Assembly (NCBI GenBank): GCA_013365365.1
Contig: JABVXU010000117.1
Coordinates: 62,001-126,000 of the forward strand
Reading direction: 5' to 3'
Source of the DNA: Cruorifilaria tuberocauda
Taxonomy: Eukaryota; Nematoda; Chromadorea; Rhabditida; Onchocercidae
DNA: 64,000 nt
Below are positions 29,200 through 41,000 of this stretch, in pieces. Numbering within the stretch: position 1 is the first letter of the stretch; each line of letters begins with the position of its first letter. Below the pieces are notes generated by a model. That model saw nothing but the letters and a program-made list of their open reading frames with translations. It made no database searches and was not told the DNA's origin. Position numbers and translations under genes: made by a program.

Positions 29200-29372
29200 T
29201 CTGTGTATGTGCGTGTATGTGTGCGTGGCGTATACGTGTGTGTGTATGTCTGAATATGTATGAGTGATGTGTACGTGTGTGTGTGTGGGTGTGTGGGTGT
29301 ACGAAATTGGTGGGTATGTGGGTGGGAATTAGTGATATGCAGATCTATGCGTGTGCATGGGGGTATGTGGTG
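29200..29372 (+). repeat. Degenerate GT-rich tract
   Basis: Roughly 170 bp dominated by GT, GTGTAT and GTGGGT runs on the plus strand, about 0.9 kb upstream of the bli-3 start. It is impure, with many interruptions, so it looks like an old microsatellite. The short frames across it are composition artefacts. Confidence 0.75.
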
Positions 29373-30130
29373 TTTCTGTGTCTATCGATAGGTCTGCATG
29401 TTATTTGTCAAACATTTCGTTTTTTTGATTCAGAAATCACTATTGGTAATTTATCTTTTCTTTAAACTTTCGATAAGAGAAGTAAAGAAATGCGGAAGTG
29501 ATGAGAAGTTCTGATCGCTGCATGCCTTATTATTATCTTTCTAATCATCAACTTTTCCATCCGTCTCACCTCCACAGATCGTTATCACCTATCACAGTGT
29601 CAATCGACCGAATTACTTACCATATCTAATGGCTAACACAAATCGCTTTTACCTATATCATTGAATTCTGCAAAAAAATTTCTACAAGAATATAGTTATT
29701 GCTTATTTAAACGATATTTAGCAGTAATACTAATGCGTTCAATGCCGATTCCACTTCTAGCTCTATTTTACTGCTTGAAAGCATTGACATTGAAGTAGTG
29801 ATGTTTTCATTGCTAACGATGACAGCTTCTTTGTCATCATCGATAATTAATGTTTTCTTTTGTTCTGACATAAACCGGCCAGAGATTGGCGATTATTATC
29901 GTTGATATTGTCGTCGTCGTGTTAAATTGTTATGAAGAAGAAAGAGAGAACGTTTTGAGCCATTCAGGAAGTTTGTGTGAGAGTGATAATTTAATGATGT
30001 TAAGAGGATCACATCTGCATGAAGCGTTATCAGAAGCATTCTCGTGAAGCACCACCCGAATTCATTTATTATTTCGTTCGCACTTTCATTTTCTTATCTC
30101 ACACTTTTCCACCTTCCGCTCTAAGTCTTT

Positions 30131-30141
30131 TTTCGTTTCAG
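30131..30141 (+). promoter_or_regulatory. Candidate SL or 5'-UTR splice acceptor of bli-3
   Basis: The sequence tttttttcgtttcag ends at 30141, 119 nt upstream of the bli-3 ATG. It has full nematode acceptor character and no coding exon precedes it. It is either an SL trans-splice site or the acceptor of a 5'-UTR intron. Confidence 0.5.
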
Positions 30142-30164
30142 ATCGACCGGATCATCTGTAGTAA

Positions 30165-30218
30165 ATGTCATATGCTATCTCAAATATTTGTCCACTCTCA
30201 AAAGCAGTGAGCTTCTAA
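30165..30218 (+). CDS. Upstream ORF in the bli-3 leader
   Basis: If the mRNA begins at the acceptor ending at 30141, the first ATG is at 30165. It opens a 17-codon frame that stops at 30216-30218, 42 nt before the bli-3 ATG, and is out of frame with bli-3. It could lower or condition bli-3 translation. There is no evidence that the peptide itself matters. Confidence 0.35.
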   Translation: MSYAISNICPLSKAVSF

Positions 30219-30260
30219 ACAGCACTTTCAACAGTCATCAATTAAAGCTTTCATCAAACA

Positions 30261-31973
30261 ATGTTGACTATAAAGAAGCAGCTATTGCTACAAGCTATTG
30301 TATTATTATCCTTCTTATCACTTGCTATAAATGGTGGGTCTTCAAATAAAATAAAACTGTCTTTTATTCTTATCACTTATATACCTAATTCATAACTTTG
30401 CAAAAAATGGTAAGAGAGCTCGAACAATTTAGAATAGGTTTATTAATTAAATAGATTTTCTGCTGAACGAACGATTACTTGTATGCTTTTAGAAACAACT
30501 TTTTAGAACATTTATAAATTTTTATTATTTTTAAGCTTTAAACTTTTTTAAACATAAATTAATACTTTCATTTTCTGAGTAATTTTCTTATCATAATTTC
30601 TAAAAGAATGTATACTTTTGTGAAAGAATATATAAGAAGGTTAGAAACAATTTAATTCTGATCAATCTAATTTTTATAATCACTATTGTTTTATTTTAAT
30701 TCTTTTTTGAATCGAATATTAGACTATTAAGATTTCATATTTTGGCTTCTTTTTAGCAACAACATTTTAAAGCACAAAGAAATACAGATTCTGCAAACAT
30801 TTTCATTTATCATTTGATATAGGAGAGTTATCTTATTTGAATATCTATCGCCTTCTAATATATATCATTTGATAGAATCATTAATATATTAAGCATAATA
30901 ATATGATAAAACTTTATTAAATCAATAATTTTACTGAGTGTAATAGTTCGCTTGAGGATGCACAAAATTTTGGAAATCAAATTTGAAAAGAAATGAGAGA
31001 TTTGTGCGCTGAATGCAAAACAAATTTATAGGTCAAATTAGTTCATTCCTCAATAAGATCAGACCTATTCAAAAATCTCACAAGGAAATCAATCATCTTA
31101 ACATAATGATGCATGAATTAAGAAGTAAACAAACCACAATTACCTTATAATACCTCCAAAATACAGGCCTGGAAAGGATCTCGGAATACCAACGTTACGA
31201 CGGTTGGTTCAATAACCTTGCCAATCCTCATTGGGGTACAGTCGGTAAGTGTTATTCTTCTTTAAAATGCAAAAATATGCTTATTAATAATTTTCCATTC
31301 TTCCCATTTTTATAATAAACGATAGATAAATGGTTTTAAATTGCGGACATGAAGAATTCAATATGATTAGTTTGCTCTATTGAGAGAAGATTCTCTGTCC
31401 TCAATGATTATTTCAAAGAGAGAAAAGTGAACAATGTTAATGGATTCATTGAATATCCTTTCGGTTTTGCAAAAAGGATTTATATGAAATTATTGCACAA
31501 TTTTTTTCTTCTTTACATCTAAAATTTCAGGATCACATTTACACCGCGATGCACCTAGCCGATATCAGGATGGTGTTTACATGCTTGATACCAATTTACC
31601 ATCAGCACGGGCTATTTCAGAGCTAGTCTTCAAAGGTCCACCTGGAATAGCAAGCAAGCGAAATATCACCACAATGCTTGCTTTCTTCAGTAAATCTTGA
31701 AATATTTCTGAAACAATTTTGAATGATTGATATTAAGGAGAAATATGAAAAAGCGCTATTGTCCGATCATTGACAAAATAGCTTTAATTCTCTCTTTTCT
31801 TTTTTGTATGAAAAAGGTATGGAATGAGCTTTCTGATAAAGAACTTGCTGATTCGCAAAAAATTTTTCGATTGCTGTTAACGCCTTTTTAAATCGCAAAA
31901 CTCATCAGTTTTTTACATTTCTATAAAATAAATAAAAGTGACAAAAATAATGGTGATGCATACTTCTGTATGT

Positions 31974-32007
<34 letters not shown>

Positions 32008-35000
32008 CTGTCTGTGTTGTCATTCATTCATTTTCACAGAGTTTGTTGATAAATTAAATTAATTATCGGACATCTAATTTTCTGTGTAAAATGAAGCCAA
32101 AATTCTTTGAAAAAATGCATTTTTGTAGTGTAGAACAAATTCTAATTAAGTTAGATAGGTTTATTTTAACCAGCACCAAAAGTATCGGAACCAAAATATC
32201 CATTAGCACGAGTATGAAATTAACGAATTACTTAAAGATCAGACCAGTCGAAAGCAATGAAAATTAAATGAGAAAGCGGGAAATGAATCAGAAGTGAATC
32301 CAATTCTTGAAAAAGATTGATTTTCAGGTCAGGTAATTGCTTATGAAATTATGCAATCGAGTTTGGTGAGCTGTCCATTGGAGATGAACAAAATTCCGGT
32401 ACCGCGTTGTGATGCCGTCTTCGATGCGAATTGCATGGGAAAAACAGAAATTCCTTTTATCCGTACAAAATATGATAAGAATACCGGACATGGCTTTAAT
32501 GCACCGCGTGAACAAGTAAGCTATCTCTCTTTCTCTCTTCCTCCTTCTTCCCTCATTCCTGAAATCAAAATTAAAATTTTTGAAAATGCTGTTATTCATT
32601 ATACAAGTATACAAAAATACTAGTACCTTGATATGAGGAAGACAGCTATTGCGACGACTGATATAAAAAAGGACGGAAAATGGGTTTTGGTCATTTATTT
32701 ATATGGAATTCACAATGACTTAATTTCATTGTATGATTAATTTGTATTGAATTGAATGTTTTTGTAACAGCGTATCTTTCACTTCCAGTTCCCAACGTTC
32801 ACGGAAACTTTGCTGATAAGCTCTAGAAATTGTTCAGTGATTGTTTTTGTTTTCTAAATTGTCATGCAAAGTTATCAGTTACTGGGAATTTGATAATTAG
32901 CACTCACAGAGGAGAAAGAGAGATAAAAACGAAGGACAAGAAGTTTGTTTGTTATGACGGATTGATGGATACAAACGGGCTCGGCTAGAGTGAAAGGGTG
33001 AAAGTTCAAAAATTTAAAGCAATTTGCGCTTCCACTTTTCTCATTAAAAGGATTGTTGATAGCAAATGCATTGCATTTAATGCAATCTTCTTATTAGAAT
33101 CTATTTTATTTTAATTTGTAATTTTAATTTATATTTATTTTAATTTGCTACGCTTCGCTCTAATTAGATTAACTAATTTTAAATAGTTGAAAAATTGGCC
33201 ATTAAATGTTGGAAAATCTCTTAATCGCTTAATCGCTTAATAAATTTGATAATCAGGCTTAATTTATTATACCAGTCGAATTCATAAAAATATCGATTTT
33301 CAATTAAATTGATAATTCAGTTAATTTCAAAAGAGCGGACACTTTTGAAATCTCTTGGAACATTTTCAACAGGACAGCATTATTACATTTGCAGTTGTCT
33401 CAGTTGACAGAAATAAAAAAGTTGATTAAATAAGTACAAGGAATCAATCAATAAATTTGATAAGGTTTTTTTTATTCAAAACATGAGATATTTCAACATT
33501 TTATAAACATTTTATAAATTTTGTAAATATAAATATATAATTTCAACATTTTATAAATATCAAAAAGAAAATGAAATATGCGTCCTTTTAAGATAAAATG
33601 ATTAAAAAAGAGAAATAAAAATAACTATGGAACGGTTGATTGGATTTAGAAACGAAAAAATTTGAGCGAAGGAATTTTTTTAATATTTAATGTGCCGTAT
33701 GATTAAATTTATTTTCTATTTGAAAAAAAGAATTAAAATGATGTGACAGTTATTGTTAGGTAATTTTTATAACAAAAATCCAAATTTAACTCTTTTTATT
33801 GTTACTTCAAAATGACTTATCGTTTACTAATTTAGAAATGAAATCTTTGCTATTCCGAAAGGAACATTTCATTTAATTTACAAGCAAAAAGAATGACAAA
33901 AAATCCAGAAGACAATGGTCCATTTGTCTAATTAATAGCAATGAACGATCTAATTATCTTCTAATACACTTTTTTCATTATTTAGAAGAAAGTAATTTTA
34001 ACGAATTTTTCATCTTTTCATTTCTTTTTATGGAAGACTAGAAAAAGTAGTCGATTGTGGAATTAATGGATTTGAAACTTTTTCCAAGTCTTCAGAGATC
34101 GAAGATTAGAATTTTTCACTGATGTTTTTATATATCCATTTTTCAACTCTGTTGAGAAGTTGTGAATTTTCGCATATATTATTATAAACTTAAAAAATTG
34201 GAAAAACGGCAAGCTCATCTTTTCATTTGCAAATATCATTGAGAAATTTAAATTACAAATTGAGTTGCTTTCCATAATATCTCAATTACAAACTTATAAA
34301 TAAAGCCGTTTAAGGGATTTATAAATCGATGGAATGAATTTTTTCTTTCTGTTAGGAATGAAACAAATATTATTTAAATCTGTTTTTTATTAAGTGTGAG
34401 ATAATATAAAATTTGTTGCTAGAAACAATCAAAATTACAAGGATTTTCCAAACTCTAATTCCGAAAAAAATTTCAAGAATTAAATGAGTCTTTTTTACTT
34501 CTAACAACAAGAAAGAATTTGATTGATAAGTATGATACTACACTATATACTTTTAAAAGATGTAGTAATAAACAAATAATAGTAAGCAAGTTTTACCTTT
34601 TGAATATTTTATTATCGAATTTCAAATTAATTTTACACTTTACACTCATGGAATTATTGCACGAAAAGAGACGAAAAATAGTGTAAACTATAATTACTTC
34701 AACATGTAAAATGCAGGAAAATTTGCAACGTTATCCTTTCAGTCCATCAATGATAAATGATAAATTTAAAGATAAGGAAAATTTCTTTTTCTCCTCTTAC
34801 GATGAAAATTTTTTTACTCAAATTTTTTGACTGTTAAGAAGTGAAGGGGAAATGAATTACAGGTGAACGAACGTACAAGTTGGATTGATGCATCATTTTT
34901 GTACAGCACGCAGGAACCATGGATCGCTGCGCTTCGTGCTTGGCGTAATGGTTCGTTATTGGAAGGACCAATGAAGGATTACCCACCCCTAAACGGTCCA

Positions 35001-38000
35001 CGTATTCCGCTGATCAATCCTGCACCACCGCAGATACATCGATTGATGAATCCGGAACGTCTTTTTAGCAAGTTTTTTTTTAATTTTCTCTAATTGACAG
35101 TTATTAGAGTGTTATGAACAAGTTTATTATAAATTGTTTAAAATAAATGTGTTAAATACGCTAACTACAGTATGGATCTTAAGCTTTTTCACTTACGAAT
35201 ACATTCAGTCGAATAAATTTTTCTCAGAACATCATTATTCAGCCATGCAAAAATCAAAAAAAAATGAGATAAATTCCAAATTCGAACCAACTTTCAAAGT
35301 ATTCCAGAAACTGAACACTTATTTATTTGAAAAATGTTTGAAAGAAATTTTAATTAAAAAAATCATTAATTCGAGATATCAAACCCATTAGTAATGATTT
35401 TCAGTTTGAATTGGAATGGATTCTATGCAATTATAATTTATATTAGAAATTTTTGCAGAGTAATAAACGACTAAAAAACAATTTTGAAAGAGTTGATTAG
35501 AAGGAATTAGAAGACATTTGGAGAATTTGAAAATCTATAAATGTATAATGAATACATGGGTCAAAGAATCATTGAAAGTTAGAGACAGATAACTGCATCT
35601 GATAATTGTTTTTATCAGAATTTCAGTGTTGGGTGATCCTCGCATCAATGAAAATCCGGGTTTGTTAAGCCTGGGTTTGATGTTATATCGATGGCATAAT
35701 ACACAAGCAAAACGGATTCAAGAAAAACATCCGGAATGGACTGATGAAGAAGTATTTCAGGTTAGATTTCTCCCTTTTCATTTGAAAATTTAAAATTCTA
35801 ATACAAGATACGCACTCCTAACGGAAAGGAATTGCAGGGTGCTCGTCGATGGGTTATCGCAACATTGCAGAAAATAACTTTGTATGACTTTTTGCCGGTC
35901 ATGTTAGCTGACGAAAGGGCAGTTCCATCTTACGAGAAGTACAAGCCTCTTGTTCCACCCGGCATATCCCACGCCTTTGCCACCGCTGCCTTTCGATTTC
36001 CTCACACAATTGTAAGTAAATAAAATGATTCGTGAAGAAAAAAACATTTATCCTATTATTTCTATTAATCGAATGAATGCTTCGTTTCTATGTCATATTA
36101 CTTATTATGATTGCTCTGACTTAATGAGTACTTAACAGAAGTACAGGTACATAAATACAGGTACCACCCGCTTTATTACTTCGGAAACGAACAAATGGAA
36201 AATGTGAATTTCGTGATGAAGTAGGCGGCTATCCAACTCTTAGACTATGTCAGAATTGGTGGAATGCTCAGGATATCGTGCAGGAATATTCAGTGGATGA
36301 GATCGTTCTTGGAATGGCATCGCAGATTGCTGAAGGCGAAGATGTTATTGTTGTTGAGGATTTGAGAGGTATTTCACTGCTGTCAAAAATGGAATAAAAT
36401 ATTTACAGAATATTAATATTCATAAACCATTTACGGATCTTTCATTAATTGATATTGGTCGGTTAGTTTTAAAAAACTTTAAAATACGATTGTAGATTGT
36501 GAATGCAATAATTTACATTTGTTTGGATTTCAATATTTTAAGGAATTGTAGATTTTGTATTTGGTCCGATGCATTTTACCCGTCTGGATGTCGTTTCGAG
36601 TTCAATTATGCGTGGGCGTGATAATGGCTTACCATCGTACAACGAATTACGACAAAGTTACAACCTTCCGGTTAGAAACTGGACAACAATCAATCCTGTT
36701 ATGTACAAGGAAAGACCGGAGGTATAATTTCAGTTTCTTTTTTTTTTAAAATGAAGGAAATGGAAGAAGGAAAAAAGCGCAAAATTCCTGCTTTTCTGCG
36801 AAGAATTTTCCAGCCGAGTCTTTAAGAATTGTTATTCTCTGGAAAAATTTTCAAGAACTTGGAAGATTCTGATGATAGTTGCTGTTTTCAACTTCGTTTT
36901 TTTAATTTTCTCCATATAAATCTTCGATAGTTAATTTCGAAAAGTTTAAATAATTTGAAATTCAATTTTTTTCTCAGATGTTTCATGAACTGGAGAAATT
37001 GTATGAAAGTAACATATCGAAACTCGATGCTTACGTTGGTGGAATGTTAGAAACAAACGGTAAAGGACCAGGTGAACTCTTCCGAGCAATCATTCTTGAT
37101 CAATTTTTAAGACTCCGTGATGGTGATCGATTTTGGTTTGAAAATACTCGTAACAGGTTCGCCATTCATCGCGTCTATTTCTTGACTTACTGTGTAAATT
37201 GAATAATTTGCTTTGTTCAATTCAAGTTAGAAATCAAAAAAATACGAAAGAGTGGACTTAATTTAGGATTGAAGAATGCCGGCTTCAAAATTTATGAAAA
37301 TAGAAGAAACGAGAAATGGAGAGTACTGAGGCTTCCTCTTTTTCTTAAATTATTTATGATGAAATCAAATAAAATTTGTTTTACAATCGCAAACAATTCT
37401 ATAAATCCATCAGAATATCTCAGGATGTTTACCGAGGAGGAAATTAGACAGATACATTTAACAACACTACGTGATATTATCCATCAAACAACATCAATTG
37501 ATGCGCACGAATTGCAAGAAAATGTAAGTTTTCGATTTATTCAAGTATTTTAAGTATGTTATTTATAATTTCAGGAATATTTATTCAATCAAAAATATTG
37601 CAAAAATTTATTTCCTATCAATATATGAATTCATTTTGACGCAATGTAAAAAATTCAAAAATTACTTGCATCTTACCAACTTTACTTTTTTCCAAAATTA
37701 GAATAATTTAATCAATGATAAAGGTATTTCTTTGGCGTGCTGGTGATCCATGCGGTCAACCGTTCCAAGTAAATGGAAGTGGTTTGGAACCGTGTATACC
37801 ATTCATGCGTTTCGATCATTTCACCGGCAATGAAGTAACGTATATTTTTTCATGTATTGCGCTTGGCATCACCCCACTCAGTATGTTTCCCATTTGTAAA
37901 TGTTAATTATGCAATGATTTTTTCTATCAAAATGCAGAATTTTCTGAGAAAATATGAAATTCAATTTTTTGATTATTTCAAATTTATAATGATTAAATTT

Positions 38001-41000
38001 ATTGAATTTATGCGACATTTTAAATAATACATTGATTGAATTAAAATAATCAATTCCAATAAATATCTTCATTTAGTACTCTTTCATGTGACACAGTAAG
38101 AATTGAAATTCCATTTCCACGCTGCTTAAAAAATATTACTGTTTAAAACTTTTTGTTTAAAGATAAACATTGGTTTTAGTTTGTATTGGAATTGGATATA
38201 TGTTAGTACAGAAAAGGAAGAGAATTGGAGATGATATGGAGCCATGTTTTAGAAAACTTTTTCTTGCAAATACCAATTCAGACAAAACGAATATCGAATT
38301 TGCTAAAAAAAATAGTGAAAAAGAGAAATTGCATCTGTCTGGTTTGTTTTTATTGCATAAATTGATTAAATTGTTAGACTTTTAAAAAGACACTAATTTT
38401 ACTAATGACTTATTACAAACTGTATCTTTCATTTCACCTTCCTGATTAAATTGTAAAATGAGTTTCATATAAACAAACCAAATGCTAATACAAAAAAGAA
38501 AAAATGAAAATTACAGCTATCGAGTGGATCAGTAAAAATTACTCTCGTTCGGTGATTCTGATTGTTGATATTACCCCAATGATTCGATTGGAAAGACCAC
38601 GTGGTGGTCTGTTGCGATGTCTTAACCTTAGCGATGTTAATTTTGTAAATGTCGCTGTTTCTGATTTGAATAGTTGCAATTATCCATTCATTATGATATC
38701 CATTCCAAAACATTACGATTTGGTTTGTTGATTTTCTCGCCTTTTATGACATTGTGAAAATATCGCATCAAATTAAAAAAAATTCTTTTACAAATTTTAG
38801 TTGTCGCACAACATTTGGAAATGAGCTACTGATTGATATTATCTCCCAAATCAATCATATCTTTTACAGAACAAATGAAGTAATATCAATTATCATCATT
38901 TCTGTAAGGCTTATTTTTCAGCATTCCAGGAAGGTTTTTTCAGGTTGTTCGTTTGAATAATGAGTGTCAATGTGCTCAATTTCTCCGTGTTTTGAGTAAT
39001 GTTTTAAATCGAACTGACAAACAATTGATCATTCGTCGTTGTCCGATTAGCTATATTACCCAAATGGCTGAAACAAGCGAAAGACGCCAAGAGAAACTGG
39101 ATCATTTCTTCCGAGAAGCTTATGCGAAGGTGATAACATTATCATTATATCATAATTGATGTAATTTAATGTTGTCACTGTTGAATATGACTCTCTATAC
39201 TCGCCATTTTCCACATTTCCTTTATTCATAAAACCTGTTAAAAATGAGGCAAGAATTAAAATTGACGAAGGGAGGATGAAGGAGAAAGGGAAAATGTATG
39301 AGGTGAAGGCTATACCAGGAAAAGGACGGCGAAATTAATTGCTGTCCTTACGTATTTATTTAATTAACGAATATGTTTTTTAATGTTTTAGACTTCTTGC
39401 ATTCTCGTATTTCTACTTCCAGTCATTCAATATAACGGAATTACCGGGAGACATTAGCCCGGTAACGTATGGATCAGTGTCGGAAGAGGTCCTTAGTACA
39501 ACAGTGACCAAAGCGGAAATGGCTGATGCCTTAGGGATGCGTGAAAACGATTTATTTGTTGAACGGATATTTGCATGTATGACAAAAGAAAATCCGGATC
39601 GCGTTACATTTCTCAAATTCCTGAATGTCATTGTCCGATTTGCTAAGGGTATTAAAAATGTGTCATTTTATAAGATTTTGTACATCATGCAACGATGAAT
39701 TTCTTTTTTCGTTATTCTTATTATTCAATCCCGCTGACGATGTAACCAAAAACTTTACTACAACTTTGTGGAGAAGGATTATGTTACCTTAATCCTTAAA
39801 AAGAAAATAAGATAACATTCAGAAAGGCAATTTCAGGATCAGTTCGTGATAAACTTGAAATGCTATTCAATATGTGTGATCGAGAAGGACAAGGAAGAGT
39901 GCAGAAAAAGGAATTTTGTGATTTCGTTAAATCATTAAATGTAGCAGCTGGCGTGAGAATTGAAGAAGCTCTACAAGATGGAGTAATTGATCGAATGTTA
40001 CAACGATCTGGAATCAGCGTGGATTCTAAATTTTTATCCTACAAAGATTTCGAAACCATTTTTGATAACGTAGATGACATGCGACATCCGATTGGAGTAC
40101 ATATGCGTGGTGCCAAGTTAAAAATTAATCTGGATGAGTTTGTATTTCCTACTAATTAACGCAATTAAATTGGAATGAAAAGAAAGATAGGCAAAAAAGA
40201 AATTTCAAGGAAGAAAATCGAGGAAATGAGCAGCGATCTTTTTTCTGATAGCCATTTGATATGATAAATAAAATATTCTCATCCTTTAAAGGACAGAAAG
40301 TATGAATAGTTTTGCAATACAACATGAAGATGTTGGTTGTGTTCGCATTAATTGGTATCTTTCAATTATATCACATTTGGAAACCTACCGCCAGCAGATT
40401 GTTATCATTTTCTTATTCGCTGCAATTAATCTACTACTATTTTTTGAGCGTTTTTGGCGTAAGCTTTTTCCTTCTCTCGTGAAAGTTTTTTGATTTAAAT
40501 AATAGTTCAGAGACGATGAATTTTTTATGAATTTGTTCAGTGTTGAAGATTAGAAGGAATATTAATTTTTCGATAGTTCGGTTGGAGATGTTTGCGATAG
40601 CGGATGATGAGACTGATTCTTGAGTTATTCTTCGTTGATTTTCATGAAATGGGATTTGAACAATGATTTATTAATGATTCCACAACCATTCCATTAGAGG
40701 AAGATCGCTTTTATAGCTATTTAGGGATCAAGGATTAAAATAAACAATAATTACTCAAGTGATTACTGATTACTACAAGTGATTCAATCAATTACTCAAT
40801 TACCCAAGTAATTACTCAAGAAGAAATTCACTGCAATCAAGTGATTATCAGATAAAAAGAGTCAGATTTTTTAGATAAAATTTAGATATTAAATCATTTG
40901 TGTAATTAAATTCAATTGATTAATAAATCACATAAATCAGAGTCTTATTTGACTACTAAATTTCGTAATAAATGCAACATAAATCGCTTAATCAACTGAT

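Larger units (their letters stand above)
19951..30141. other. 10-kb divergent spacer between ten-1 and bli-3
   Basis: Upstream regions of both flanking genes. No open frame longer than about 90 codons and no run of phase-compatible exons was found on either strand. It holds an extremely AT-rich block at about 23.7-24.15 kb, a GC-richer island at about 27.08-27.33 kb, another moderately GC-rich patch at 27.83-27.96 kb and a GT-rich tract at 29.20-29.37 kb. Untranslated exons, promoters and enhancers of ten-1 and bli-3 would be expected here but cannot be pinned by eye. Confidence 0.6.

Noticed and set aside
28987..29465. Plus-strand open frames of 60-90 codons near the GT tract
   Set aside because: They arise from low-complexity GT sequence and overlap in different frames without coding character.
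32324..32623. Minus-strand frame across bli-3 exon 4
   Set aside because: Antisense shadow of exon 32328-32515; no splice sites or family similarity.
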